Assembly: GCF_040438925.1 (NCBI RefSeq)
Contig: NZ_CP159258.1
Span: forward strand, 3,238,001 to 3,302,000
From: Pseudomonas sp. MYb327
GTDB taxonomy: Bacteria; Pseudomonadota; Gammaproteobacteria; Pseudomonadales; Pseudomonadaceae
Length of the DNA stretch: 64,000 nucleotides
Reading direction: 5' to 3'
In this document: positions 1-8,931 of the stretch, piece by piece
Layout of the letters: every line of letters begins with the position of its first letter
How positions within the stretch are numbered: the first letter of the stretch is position 1
Program-made: the position numbers and the translations under genes
Notes under the pieces: generated by a model
Seen by the model: only the letters and a program-made list of their open reading frames with translations
What the model was told of the DNA's origin: nothing
Database searches by the model: none

Positions 1-346
1 TAGGCGGGAGTCGCCTCACACACAATATCCATATGCTTTGTATGTCAATTATTATTGGACGGCGTGGGCGATTGTGGGCTTTCACTCATGGCGGATATAG
101 GTCACCCGCTGTACTTCCTGACCAACAGCAATCGGCCCTTAGCGGACGCTCCGCCCATGTCTTTTATCGCCAGCAGTCAGCCGCTGAGAGATGACCACCT
201 GTACAACTGATAGCGGCCCGTTCATTTCGCAACTTTTTGTCTGACACAAACTGTAATACTCGAAATTTTCTCGATCCCTACTAGTTTTAGTTGAACCCGC
301 TATTACCGAACTGGTATGGCGCATTGCTACTAGAGGGAACTTGAAG
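1..346. other. Intergenic region upstream of the alkylsulfatase
   Basis: No convincing gene is visible. Positions about 100-190 hold degenerate GACC/CGGCC/CGTCCGC-type sequence that resembles several other intergenic stretches of this accessory region (near 3,855, 7,640, 8,935 and 10,225). A Shine-Dalgarno-like AGAGGGA at 332-338 serves the downstream gene. The window edge prevents naming the left neighbour. Confidence 0.5.
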
Positions 347-2377
347 ATGACTTATGAGATACAGTCGAAGGCGCTACCCGGCTCTCACGATAAATGGCGC
401 CCCTTGAAATTAGCGGGAACTCTTTGCTCACTCGTTGCAGCCATTGCAATAGCCACCCAAGCGGTTGCAGCCGATGCAGAAAAACCAAAACCGGCCTCGG
501 AAGCGACCAAGGCCGCTAACAACGCATTGCTCCAGGAATTGCCGTTCAACGACAAGACGTCCTTTGAGTTGGCGCATAAAGGTTTCATTGCACCTCTGCC
601 GTCGACCGTCATCAAAGGCGCGTCGGGCAATGTGATTTGGGACCCGGCGAAATATTCGTTTATCAAAGAGGGCGAAAAAGCACCGGATACCACCAATCCA
701 AGCCTCTGGCGGCAGTCGCAGTTGATCAATATTTCCGGTCTGTTCGAGGTGACCGACGGCATCTATCAAGTTCGCAACTATGACCTGTCGAACATGACCA
801 TCGTCGAGGGTAAAGATGGGATCACCATCTTCGACCCGCTGATTTCCGCCGAAACCGCCAAGGCGGCACTCGATCTCTACTATCAGCATCGGCCGAAAAA
901 GCCCGTTGTGGCAGTGATCTACACCCACAGTCACGTTGACCACTACGGTGGTGTACGCGGCGTAATCAATGAAGAAGATGTGAAAGCCGGCAAGGTGAAG
1001 GTTTATGCCCCCCTTGGATTCATTGAGCATGCGGTAGCCGAGAACGTCATGGCAGGTACGGCCATGAGTCGTCGTGCCAGCTATATGTACGGCAACCTGC
1101 TGCCTCCCGCTCCGACTGGTCAGTTGGGTGCCGGCCTGGGCACCACGACCTCAGCGGGCACGGTGACGCTGATCCCACCTACCGACATCATCAAGACTAC
1201 TGGCGAAACCCATGTCATTGACGGCCTGACCTACCAGTTCCTGTACGCCCCTGGCAGTGAAGCGCCCGCTGAGATGCTCTATTACATCAAGGAGAAGAAA
1301 GCGCTCAACACCGCCGAAGACTCCACCCACACCCTGCACAACACTTACTCGTTGCGCGGCGCAAAGATCCGCGAACCGTTGCCGTGGTCAAAATACCTCA
1401 ACGAGGCACTCAAGCTGTGGGGCGACGATGTCCAGGTGATGTATGCCATGCACCACTGGCCAGTCTGGGGTAACAAGGAGGTACGCGAGCAGTTGTCCTC
1501 GCAGCGTGACATGTACCGCTACATCAACGACGAAACCCTGCGGATGATCAACAAGGGTTACACCATGGTCGAGATCGCCGAGCAGTTCAAACTGCCCAAG
1601 GCAATCGCCAACAAATTCTCCAATCGTGGCTACTACGGTTCGGTGAACCACAACGTCAAGGCCACCTACGTGTTGTATCTGGGCTGGTTTACCGGTAATC
1701 CGGCGCAGTTGAACGAACTGCCACCGGAGGAAGGCGGCAAGCATTATGTCGAGATGATGGGCGGCGAAGAAGCGGTGCTGAAGAAAGCCAAGGAGTACTT
1801 CGACAAGGGTGAGTTCCGCTGGGTCGCCGAAGTCGTTAATCATGTGGTGTTCGCCAATCCAAACAACCAAGCTGCCAAGAACATGCAGGCCGATGCCCTG
1901 GAGCAATTGGGTTACCAGGCCGAAAGTGGGCCATGGCGTAACTTCTACCTCACCGGCGCCAAGGAGCTGCGCGAAGGTGTGATGAAGCTGCCGACACCCG
2001 ATACCGCAAGCCCCGATACCGTGCGGGCCATGGATCTGGACTTGTTCTTTGACTTCCTGGCCATGCGTTTGGATGGGCCAAAAGCCGAAGGCAAACGTCT
2101 ATCGCTCAACTTCGATTTCACCGACCTCAAGCAGAAATACTCGGTGGAAATGGAAAATGGCGTGCTCAACCACACCGAAGGCGTTGCAGCGAAAGATGCC
2201 GATGCCACGGTGACGCTGACCCGCGACACGCTGAACAAGATCGTGTTGAAAGAGACCACGCTAAAGGATGCGCTGGCCTCGGGTGATATCAAGATCGACG
2301 GAGCACAAGGCAAGCTGGAGGAGTTGGTGTCTTACATGGACAACTTCGACTTCTGGTTCAACATCGTGACGCCGTAA
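347..2377 (+). CDS. sdsA1: Secreted linear primary-alkylsulfatase (SdsA1-like SDS hydrolase)
   Basis: This protein of about 676 residues is predicted to hydrolyse primary alkyl sulfates such as SDS to alcohol and sulfate. It begins with a signal peptide (basic stretch, hydrophobic core LCSLVAAIAIA, probable cleavage after AVA near residue 42). A metallo-beta-lactamase-type zinc site is visible as THSHVDHYGG near residue 195, with later candidate ligands in LNTAEDSTH and MHHWPVW. The C-terminal part matches the dimerisation and SCP2-like domains of the family, and length agrees with known members. ATG at 347 is preferred over TTG at 341 because AGAGGGA lies about 8 bases upstream of it. The downstream gene is a lipoprotein, not a permease, and no regulator is adjacent. 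The product is expected in the periplasm or outside the cell. The family call is firm; the exact substrate is inferred. Confidence 0.92.
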   Translation: MTYEIQSKALPGSHDKWRPLKLAGTLCSLVAAIAIATQAVAADAEKPKPASEATKAANNALLQELPFNDKTSFELAHKGFIAPLPSTVIKGASGNVIWDPAKYSFIKEGEKAPDTTNPSLWRQSQLINISGLFEVTDGIYQVRNYDLSNMTIVEGKDGITIFDPLISAETAKAALDLYYQHRPKKPVVAVIYTHSHVDHYGGVRGVINEEDVKAGKVKVYAPLGFIEHAVAENVMAGTAMSRRASYMYGNLLPPAPTGQLGAGLGTTTSAGTVTLIPPTDIIKTTGETHVIDGLTYQFLYAPGSEAPAEMLYYIKEKKALNTAEDSTHTLHNTYSLRGAKIREPLPWSKYLNEALKLWGDDVQVMYAMHHWPVWGNKEVREQLSSQRDMYRYINDETLRMINKGYTMVEIAEQFKLPKAIANKFSNRGYYGSVNHNVKATYVLYLGWFTGNPAQLNELPPEEGGKHYVEMMGGEEAVLKKAKEYFDKGEFRWVAEVVNHVVFANPNNQAAKNMQADALEQLGYQAESGPWRNFYLTGAKELREGVMKLPTPDTASPDTVRAMDLDLFFDFLAMRLDGPKAEGKRLSLNFDFTDLKQKYSVEMENGVLNHTEGVAAKDADATVTLTRDTLNKIVLKETTLKDALASGDIKIDGAQGKLEELVSYMDNFDFWFNIVTP

Positions 2378-2473
2378 CGCGTCAATTTCAGCAGGCGGCA
2401 TCGTCAGAAGGCGTTGCCGTCATACTTGATGCCGTCGAAGGTGTTCGCTTCAAGCAATCACTCTGGAGCTTTT

Positions 2474-3139
2474 ATGCAGATCAAACCGCTCGCAGCATGT
2501 GTATTGACCCTGGCACTCGCCGCTTGTGCCAGCCCTTATGTTGATCCTGACCATTACTCGGGGTTTCTCAAAGACTACAGCGCTCTCAAAGAGGAAAAGT
2601 CACCATCGGGCGAACCCGTCATGCGCTGGATCGACCCGGATGTGGACGCGAATCGCTACACCAGCGTGTTTGTCGAACATAGCCAGCTGTATCCACCACC
2701 ACAACCAACCGAGAAAATCCCGCAAAGCGCCCTTAATGGCATCACGCAGTTCTACGATGAAGCCTTGAAAAATGCCTTTGCCAGAGAGCTTCCCTTGGCT
2801 ACCGGGCCTGGCCCAGGTGTGCTGGTCGTGCGTCCCGCCATTACGGCCGTCAGTGCCAAAACCAAAGGACTGCAACCCTACGAGATCATTCCGATTGCTT
2901 TGGTCGCTGCCGGAGTCAGTGCGGCGACCGGCATTCGCGATCAGGACACCACTCTCGCCACTGAAGCGGCATTTATCGATGGTGGTGATAATAAGGTAGT
3001 GGCCCAAGTGGTTCGTAAGGGCTCAGGGGCTGAATTGGCAAACTCCTCAGAAGTCGTGCAAGCCAAAGACTTCAGGGGAGTACTCGATATCTGGGCCCAA
3101 GACATCGTCAAATCATACAAAGAGCTTAAAACCAAGTAG
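2474..3139 (+). CDS. DUF3313-type outer-membrane lipoprotein
   Basis: The start is placed at the ATG at 2474 because it gives a clean type II signal peptide: MQIKPLAACVLTLALAACAS with lipobox LAAC. An upstream in-frame start at 2414 would bury this signal. The mature part of about 200 residues is predominantly polar with short hydrophobic strands, a PYEIIPIALVAAGVSAATG segment near the middle, and a C-terminal basic tail. The overall layout matches DUF3313 lipoproteins as I remember them. No enzymatic motif is seen. It follows the alkylsulfatase by about 96 bases and may be co-transcribed with it, but a functional link is only inferred from position. Confidence 0.7.
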   Translation: MQIKPLAACVLTLALAACASPYVDPDHYSGFLKDYSALKEEKSPSGEPVMRWIDPDVDANRYTSVFVEHSQLYPPPQPTEKIPQSALNGITQFYDEALKNAFARELPLATGPGPGVLVVRPAITAVSAKTKGLQPYEIIPIALVAAGVSAATGIRDQDTTLATEAAFIDGGDNKVVAQVVRKGSGAELANSSEVVQAKDFRGVLDIWAQDIVKSYKELKTK

Positions 3140-3326
3140 TTCCCTGAACAGCCAACAGGATTGACTTACGTACGCTCACTGCGAGGCATAACGCAGTCAG
3201 GCTGAAACAAGCGCAGTCCTGTTGGTCGATTCCCCGTGGACAACCAGGCCTTTGACCTTTCCTTAGTGCCAGAGGGTCTCGCATCAGGAAGCGAAACTTT
3301 CCGCCGTACTTTCTCAGGGGATCAAT

Positions 3327-3830
3327 ATGAACGCTGTCCTGCACACGATAAAAGAAGAAGCCCTCAAGGCAATCCCGCCCACCCTGTTCTTTTTTATCAT
3401 CCTGCACATAGTCGCCTTCATTCGTGCGCTGATGATCAAGGGCACAGGTATTTCGATGCCGGTGTCCGCATCGGTGCTGATAGCATCCCTGGTGCTCGGC
3501 AAATCTGTATTGGTTGCGGACATGTTGCCCTTCATCAACCGATTTCCGGAAAAACCGTTGATCTGGAACGTCACCTGGAAGACGCTTATGTATGCCCTAG
3601 TCGCGCTTGTCGTTCATTACCTGGAACGGCTGTACGAATACTGGAAAGAAGCACACAGCTTCATGGAGGCGAATACCCAGCTATGGACCTCCATGAACTG
3701 GCCGCAATTCTGGGCAGTGCAGATTTTGCTCATTACGTTGATTTTCATGTATTGCGTCATTTCGGAACTGTCACGAGCCATAGGATCTGAGCGATTGAAA
3801 AAGATGTTCCTCGGTCCGCTTCCACCCTAG
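3327..3830 (+). CDS. Small inner-membrane protein, unknown function
   Basis: The 167-residue product has about four hydrophobic segments: near residues 16-36 (IPPTLFFFIILHIVAFI), 46-66 (SASVLIASLVLGKSVLV), 84-98 (LMYALVALVVHYL) and 128-148 (FWAVQILLITLIFMYCVI). A strong Shine-Dalgarno AGGGGA lies 5 bases before the ATG, which supports real translation. Codon use resembles the neighbouring core-like genes, not the AT-rich stretch further on. I do not recognise a named family with certainty. It is separated by 187 bases from the lipoprotein gene and appears to be a single transcription unit. Confidence 0.72.
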   Translation: MNAVLHTIKEEALKAIPPTLFFFIILHIVAFIRALMIKGTGISMPVSASVLIASLVLGKSVLVADMLPFINRFPEKPLIWNVTWKTLMYALVALVVHYLERLYEYWKEAHSFMEANTQLWTSMNWPQFWAVQILLITLIFMYCVISELSRAIGSERLKKMFLGPLPP

Positions 3831-4320
3831 ACCCACTGAGGCCCGAAAATAGCCGCGACCGTCCGCTTTGGGTCGTACTCTGCCGCTCATGTCCACGAGC
3901 AAGTGGGTGGGCAAATCCCATGCTATTACCCATTCCCCACGCAGTGTGTAAGCAAAATTGCTCAAGCAAGAGCCCGGCTAGAAAGTCGGCTTCCATGGCA
4001 GCGCCCAGCCGACGCCAGATCGTTTCAACCGCTATCCTCCCTTTGGCACCAACAAACGACCGTCAAGCGATACCATCCAGGCATGCAGCACATGGCATCA
4101 CCAAAATAGCCGTTACGATCTGTTGATCCGCTGCCGACTGATGCGACGTTAATCAATCCCCAGGAGCCCTCCGGCAACGTCTCGGGCTTTCGACCGTCAT
4201 CGGTCCACCACCGAACGTTTACGGAGCAGCCGCCCCTCCATTGACTAGGATCAAAATCCGTCATAGACAGATATGAGATGCTGAGCACCTGCTGAATAGA
4301 CCGCTGCTCCATGGTGATTT
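3831..4320. other. Intergenic region, no supported gene
   Basis: About 490 bases without a convincing gene. The first 70 bases contain another degenerate CCGTCCGCTTTGGGTCG-type intergenic fragment. A minus-strand frame at 4025-4312 is open for 95 codons but shows no recognisable domain or good ribosome site, so it is not called. The stretch marks the change from higher-GC to lower-GC DNA. Confidence 0.45.
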
Positions 4321-4848
4321 ATGAAGTTTGCAAATTTCGTCCAGGACGTGTTGACCGCAGTGTTTCGCTGGCTATTTAAGTTACCGAAACTAATTCGTAG
4401 CATGGCCACAAAAGTCTACACAAAAAATCTATCCTTCTTTATAGGGCTTCTATTTTTCGTCTTCACGTATGTGCTCCTTCCACACTCCTCAGGACCACCC
4501 AAATGCAATGATGGCTGGGCTTCGCCCTCCATTGGTACGAGAGGCGCATGCTCGTCACACGGCGGGGTAAAGCGAGAGCACTCCGGCATTAAATTCTTCT
4601 TTAGCGTCGGTATTGGATACCTAGCGAGCTACCTATATGGTCGGAGACGAGATGCGGTTTTGCAGCGGAAAAGTGAGGAAGGCAAACCGATACAAAAAGC
4701 TTCTTTGTACAAGGAAGATAAACCCGGTACGCCATTGAAATGCCCCCTATGTGGTGGGCGGATGGGATTGCAACTATTGAAAAATGGACGTCGTCAGTGG
4801 ATATGCTGGCGCTCCTCGGTCTGCCCCGGTGTCCGCCCTTTAAAGTAA
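4321..4848 (+). CDS. Membrane protein with DUF3761-like segment and C-terminal topoisomerase-type zinc finger
   Basis: The 175-residue product has a hydrophobic segment near residues 38-55 and a weaker one near 97-110. Between them is GTRGACSSHGGVK, resembling the GACSHHGGV core of DUF3761 proteins. The C-terminus carries CPLCGGRMGLQLL followed by CWRSSVCPGV, a four-cysteine pattern like the zinc fingers at the end of bacterial topoisomerase I. A membrane-facing zinc finger of this kind is found in many small proteins of unknown role, sometimes next to nucleases. The gene is more AT-rich than its left neighbours. Function is unknown; the zinc-finger call is the firmest part. Confidence 0.65.
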   Translation: MKFANFVQDVLTAVFRWLFKLPKLIRSMATKVYTKNLSFFIGLLFFVFTYVLLPHSSGPPKCNDGWASPSIGTRGACSSHGGVKREHSGIKFFFSVGIGYLASYLYGRRRDAVLQRKSEEGKPIQKASLYKEDKPGTPLKCPLCGGRMGLQLLKNGRRQWICWRSSVCPGVRPLK

Positions 4849-5031
4849 CCCCCCGAAATTTACAGCAGAACCAACGCGTTTCACTATCAAACAAGTAGAC
4901 AGCACTGATAGGACGCCACCAATGATGAAACTTCTATAATGGGTCTATCGTGGCAAACCTTATGATCAATTTATCATTAACCTACCTTAACAATGACCAA
5001 AGGAGAAATCAGAACAAGAGCCAAGACCAGC

Positions 5032-5625
5032 CTATTCAGTCAAACGAAACCAATCACGAAGACTCAAGTCGAGTCGAAGTTTTTCATCTTCGGCCAACAT
5101 ACTGCAATGTGCGATAGGGTTTCGAAGCGAGTTCAGATTAAACATTACCTTTTCAACAGCTCTGACATTATTAAATATACTCGCAAAAATCTGCCAGTTC
5201 GATTTTATTATCTCCCCAAGCTCACCAAAATTAGTATAATCAAGCTCATCCGAAGAGCGTGGCGTAATTCCAGATTCACGCTCTCGCTGTATGCGCTTTT
5301 TAACCTCAACAAATATCTGCTGAGGTATTACTTTATCATTCCACCATCCTTCCCCATGAGTTAACTCTAAAAGCTCTGTAATCTGTAGTCTAATAGTTTT
5401 CTCTAAACAATAGAAAAGCTCATAGCTGCGAGCCATCTCAGCTGCTTCTGTGCGTAACGCTTGAGCAAACTGAGGAATATAGGCTTTTTCGATATCGCTT
5501 TGAGCATCTTCCTTACTCAGTCCGCCACGCAGGTTGATATCAAGCTTCCTTTCCAGCTGATCAATCTCTGACTCGACTAACATATTCGTCATGCCGAAAG
5601 CTTTTACCTTATCTTCAAATGCCAT
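5032..5625 (-). CDS. Swt1-type HEPN domain protein (putative RNase of a two-gene module)
   Basis: The 197-residue protein is helical and matches the Swt1-like HEPN pattern: ARSYELFYCLEKTIRLQI, a GEGWWNDKVIP segment, and a C-terminal LRNPIAHC that supplies the HEPN Rx4H motif near residue 170. HEPN proteins with an intact motif are often metal-independent RNases acting in toxin-antitoxin or abortive-infection systems. ATG at 5625 is chosen because GGGGA lies 7 bases upstream; the TTG at 5631 is an alternative. The gene starts 2 bases after the stop of the DUF5343 gene, so translation is probably coupled. It is AT-rich compared with the core genome. The HEPN assignment is good; the defence role is inferred. 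Confidence 0.78.
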   Translation of the reverse strand: MAFEDKVKAFGMTNMLVESEIDQLERKLDINLRGGLSKEDAQSDIEKAYIPQFAQALRTEAAEMARSYELFYCLEKTIRLQITELLELTHGEGWWNDKVIPQQIFVEVKKRIQRERESGITPRSSDELDYTNFGELGEIIKSNWQIFASIFNNVRAVEKVMFNLNSLRNPIAHCSMLAEDEKLRLDLSLRDWFRLTE

Positions 5626-5627
5626 AT

Positions 5628-6296
5628 TCAATCCCCGAGGATATGCTCTTTCAAGCTTTTAAAAATAGCATTAAAGACCTCTATATCTTTAGTGGCAGGC
5701 AAATTAAGATTTATAGTATAGGCAAGATTTATACCTCTACCGGAGCTTTGAGGCACGGGCAGTTGAATCTGCGATCCACCCGGAGAAGAAGCTCCAGAAA
5801 CCGCCTTATTGAGTTCCAACTCTACCGAATCAGTATCCTCCTCAGCATCAAAATCCGATATTTTCCTAAGCATATTTATAGTGGTTAAGGTAGCCTTTGT
5901 GACGGACGAGTCCTTGGCCCCGCCGGTACACTCTACGATCAACCCAAGAATTTCTTGATCAGATGCATCATGAACATACTCGTTCATCTCATAAAGCTTT
6001 TCGTATAGTTTTCTAAAGGCTTTTCCGACTGCAACCCTGGACTTCCGAGGGTTTCTGAATTCTCTATATTGCTCAGTCGGAGTTCCGTCGCTTGCCACAA
6101 AACCCATTTTTTTTACGAAAGGAATACACGCAGCAGCAGTTCCACCCTTCATCGCTAGCTTAGTCGAGACAAAATCTTGAGTAAATCGCTCTGGCACAGA
6201 AGCAGACTTAATCTTTTCAAGCATGTTGGACAAAGTTCCAACAGAATTGCAGTACGGAAGATTATCGGCCACAAAAACGCTCCTTTTGAAATCCAT
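5628..6296 (-). CDS. DUF5343 domain protein, partner of the HEPN gene
   Basis: The product has about 222 residues if translation starts at ATG 6296; a GTG at 6347 would add 17 residues. The first 140 residues follow the DUF5343 pattern as I remember it: NLPYCNSVGTLSNMLEKIK, VPERFTQDFVSTKL, GFVASDGTPTEQYREFRN and a later LIVECTGG. The start at 6296 puts the conserved NLPY close to the N-terminus, as usual. The C-terminal part is acidic and then strand-rich (GINLAYTINLNLPATKDIEVFNAIF is split by the window of the family model). The gene directly precedes and is probably coupled to the HEPN gene. Its role could be sensing, DNA binding or restraint of the HEPN protein; none is shown by sequence. 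Confidence 0.72.
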   Translation of the reverse strand: MDFKRSVFVADNLPYCNSVGTLSNMLEKIKSASVPERFTQDFVSTKLAMKGGTAAACIPFVKKMGFVASDGTPTEQYREFRNPRKSRVAVGKAFRKLYEKLYEMNEYVHDASDQEILGLIVECTGGAKDSSVTKATLTTINMLRKISDFDAEEDTDSVELELNKAVSGASSPGGSQIQLPVPQSSGRGINLAYTINLNLPATKDIEVFNAIFKSLKEHILGD

Positions 6297-6605
6297 CAAT
6301 ACTTCCCAAAGCCGACTGACGGGACATTCCAGTCCATACCAATACACAGAACTGACATTTCGCCACGACCTAGTTCTAAGCTAATAGCTAACGCAGGTTT
6401 CAGCAAGCCTATGAGGGTTGCCCATAAAGCTGGCTGGATGTGTCAACTCCTTGAAACTTCAAGCCTATCAAAGAACAAACCAATTAAATCAATAAGTTAA
6501 ACCTAATAAACCATTTAACACCACTGAAATCCAGCTATTGTCTGCCATCAGCAAACGACCACCACGACTGCGTTAAGCAGCGACATCAATCCAATCAATG
6601 AATAT

Positions 6606-6642
6606 TTTACAACTGTTGATCGGTCGTTGTAACAGTTGTAAA
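6606..6642. repeat. 12-bp inverted repeat upstream of the serine recombinase
   Basis: TTTACAACTGTT at 6606-6617 is exactly repeated in inverse orientation as AACAGTTGTAAA at 6631-6642, with 13 bases between. It lies 35 bases before the recombinase ATG. It could be the recombinase's crossover or binding site, or an operator for its gene. The surrounding 6297-6676 region otherwise holds no gene that I can support. Confidence 0.7.
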
Positions 6643-6676
6643 GTCACCCAATCAGCCACTTTACGGAGTCGCCATC

Positions 6677-7405
6677 ATGGATGTTGTCGCCTACTACCGC
6701 GTGTCCACGAAAGGTCAAGGCGAGTCCGGTCTCGGCATCGAGGCACAAAAAGAGTACGTCCGATTCGCCGCTGAGAAGCAAGGATGGACAGTGGTGGTTG
6801 AGTACGAGGATGTCGGCGTATCTGGCTCGATTCATCCGCTAGGGCGCCCAGGAGCCGCCAACGCGTTCGCTGATGGCCGTCCTGTAGTGGTGGCTAAGCT
6901 GGACCGGCTGAGCCGGGATGTTGAACACATTGCTGGCCTGATGAAGCGGAACAACTTCAAGGTGGCAACGATGCCCAACGCCTCGACTGTAGAACTCCAC
7001 ATCTACGCGGTACTGGCTGAGCAAGAGCGAACCTTCATAAGCGAACGTACCAAGGCTGCTTTGAAGTCTCTCGATGTTCGGGCCGAAGCCGGTGACATTG
7101 ACGCCCTGCACAGCCTAGCCAACCGCGAGGACAAACTCAGAAAGGGTCGCAGCATGTTGAACAGGGCGAAGGGACACGACACCCAACGCAAGCAGGCTGA
7201 CCATCGAGCAGACACGGTTGAAGACGCCATTGAAAACTGCATCCTCAAAGGGGCAACCAGCCTACAGGCCGTCGCTGAATGCCTAATCTCCCGCAACATT
7301 CCGACTGCCCGTAAAGGCAGGTGGTCGCCTACCGCCGTGATGCGTGTGATGCAGCGTCTCGGACTGGAGTTGAACAAGGCGAATGCAGCCTCTGTAGGCT
7401 CGTAG
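6677..7405 (+). CDS. Small serine recombinase (resolvase/invertase family)
   Basis: The 242-residue protein begins with the catalytic fold of serine recombinases: AYYRVSTKGQ with the nucleophile at Ser10, followed by GLGIEAQKEYV, then KLDRLSRDV and the long helix region ELHIYAVLAEQERTFISERT. The C-terminal 90 residues include a basic linker and a helix-turn-helix-like SLQAVAECLISRNIPTARKG segment of the recombinase type. It is slightly longer than classical resolvases and far shorter than large phage serine integrases. ATG at 6677 follows ACGGAG at about 10 bases. It stands alone and faces away from the DUF5343 pair. It could mobilise or invert nearby DNA; the inverted repeat just upstream is the obvious candidate site. 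Confidence 0.9.
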   Translation: MDVVAYYRVSTKGQGESGLGIEAQKEYVRFAAEKQGWTVVVEYEDVGVSGSIHPLGRPGAANAFADGRPVVVAKLDRLSRDVEHIAGLMKRNNFKVATMPNASTVELHIYAVLAEQERTFISERTKAALKSLDVRAEAGDIDALHSLANREDKLRKGRSMLNRAKGHDTQRKQADHRADTVEDAIENCILKGATSLQAVAECLISRNIPTARKGRWSPTAVMRVMQRLGLELNKANAASVGS

Positions 7406-7497
7406 GACGCGATTACAGCAACGATTTATGAGTGGCCTGTTTCTCTCAGCTGATATTCGAAAAAGAGCTTTTTACGGCTATACGGGCGTGCGTATAC

Positions 7498-7690
7498 GGG
7501 CTTGATGCCGACCCATCCTGGGCGGGATTTAGCCGGTTCTCCAGATACCCTATCTGATATTCCCCGCCACAGATTCACGACCGATAGTTGCCCAAGGCAA
7601 TGTCGATTTTTGAAAGTTTGGGTATCGCTGATTTCAAAAAGTGGCTTACGACCGACAGAGAACGGCCGAAAGTGGTCATCCGGCCGGATA
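7498..7690 (+). repeat. Degenerate intergenic repeat module, copy 1
   Basis: The gap between the recombinase and the next gene (7406-7757) contains CCGACCCATCCTGGGCGGG and, 130 bases later, AGTGGCTTACGACCGACAG. Both parts recur in the same order and orientation at 10,153-10,240 with several substitutions and a shorter spacer. No open frame is supported here. The module resembles non-coding Pseudomonas intergenic debris of unknown origin. Confidence 0.5.
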
Positions 7691-7757
7691 CCATCTAAAA
7701 GATCAGGGACGACTCAGAGTTCGATAGAATCACGCGACTCAAAATGGAGAGGTTAGG

Positions 7758-8249
7758 ATGGATGCGAGCAATTTGATCGGGGCGGCCATAGCACTGGTCG
7801 TGGCTTACTTTATCGTGCTGAAGCCAATGTTTTCCTATCTGTCTCGACGGATACTGCTTGCCAAGGTGGCAGCTGAGCTGAAGGCTCAAAGCGGAGATCA
7901 GAAACTGGTCGAATCAGTGTGCTTTACCCCTGCTGGGGCTCACATAATTTCCGAACTTGCGAATGCCCGATTTTGCAAGCCGAGCAATCTGCGCCACTTC
8001 CTGATCACTACGTTTCTACTGGCGGAGACAATGTGCATTCTCGGTGTCGGGGTCGGCGTTAAGGGTGTCTGCCTCGAAATGATTAACCAGCGTCGTGCTC
8101 GTATCCAGGCACTGATGAATTCCGGACAGGCGGATGCCTTCATAAGCGAAGAAGACCTCAACGACTTGGACGAGAAGATCGATCTGGGGATGCAGCTATA
8201 CCACACAGAACGTCGCGAGTTCTTACTCAAAAATGCCTTAAACAGATAG
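7758..8249 (+). CDS. Hypothetical membrane-anchored protein
   Basis: The 163-residue protein starts with a hydrophobic N-terminal segment (NLIGAAIALVVAYFIVLKP) and has a second possible segment near residues 80-103 (FLITTFLLAETMCILGVGVG). The rest is charged and helical, ending in an acidic EEDLNDLDEKID stretch. A good Shine-Dalgarno GGAGAGG precedes the ATG. I do not recognise the family. The next gene follows after 40 bases on the same strand, so the two are probably one operon. Confidence 0.6.
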   Translation: MDASNLIGAAIALVVAYFIVLKPMFSYLSRRILLAKVAAELKAQSGDQKLVESVCFTPAGAHIISELANARFCKPSNLRHFLITTFLLAETMCILGVGVGVKGVCLEMINQRRARIQALMNSGQADAFISEEDLNDLDEKIDLGMQLYHTERREFLLKNALNR

Positions 8250-8289
8250 TCCCAATATAGCTGAAAGCCCTTAACTTTCAAGGTGCAGC

Positions 8290-8931
8290 ATGATCGCAGA
8301 ATTAGGTACTCTCGTTAAAACGCTAGCTGAATCGCTGATAAGATTTACTAAAATGGCGCAGGAAGTAGAAAAGAAAGCCGACAACCTTGGATTACTCAAG
8401 ATCTATTTTCTTTTAATGGACGTGCAAGAGGATGGGTGCAAGCTGTTAGAGCTTGCTTCACCAAACCCAATTGATTATGTAAAAACCGCAAGCAGTGAAG
8501 CATTAGGTATGCGTTTGAAAATTTGGGACGCTGTTCTTAGGCGGCAAGGTGCGCGACTCCATGAGATAAAAAACTACCTTGATGACCGAAGCGACTTATC
8601 TATCATTGATCCTAAAGCACGAAAGCGTATAGCGATAATTGTAGGCTCTAAACGTGGAAGGGTTTTTAGCTTATTTAATTTGGGAGCAGGGTTATTTTTT
8701 AGGACGGTTATGCCGATTGGAGATAGCCCGGAAGCTATCGGGGAGCTTGTGATTAAAACGTTGGATCTCCAAGATAGCGAAACGTTAGATCTGACTAAAA
8801 TCAAGCTTGAATTGAATGAGTTGGGTGAGGCGCTGGAAGAATTTAGAAAACTCCTTTTTGCATTTATGTCCAACGAGGATGTTAGAAGATTGTCGGATCA
8901 GGCTCGCAGAGAGACGAGGATTTCATGTTAG
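8290..8931 (+). CDS. Hypothetical protein, helical, unknown function
   Basis: The 213-residue product has an AAGGTGCAGC ribosome-site context just before its ATG. It is mostly helical and charged, with a central VFSLFNLGAGLFFRTVMPIG segment that could associate with a membrane. There are no enzymatic motifs that I can identify. Base composition is more AT-rich than the core genes. It is likely co-transcribed with the preceding membrane protein gene; together they may form a small accessory module. Confidence 0.58.
   Translation: MIAELGTLVKTLAESLIRFTKMAQEVEKKADNLGLLKIYFLLMDVQEDGCKLLELASPNPIDYVKTASSEALGMRLKIWDAVLRRQGARLHEIKNYLDDRSDLSIIDPKARKRIAIIVGSKRGRVFSLFNLGAGLFFRTVMPIGDSPEAIGELVIKTLDLQDSETLDLTKIKLELNELGEALEEFRKLLFAFMSNEDVRRLSDQARRETRISC

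Noticed and set aside
139..324. Minus-strand frame of 61 codons
   Set aside because: It covers degenerate intergenic repeat sequence and has no ribosome site or protein-like composition.
4025..4312. Minus-strand frame of 95 codons with some protein-like stretches (CSVNVRWWTDDGRKP)
   Set aside because: No family could be recognised and the start lacks a good ribosome site; it could be a relic, but support is too thin.
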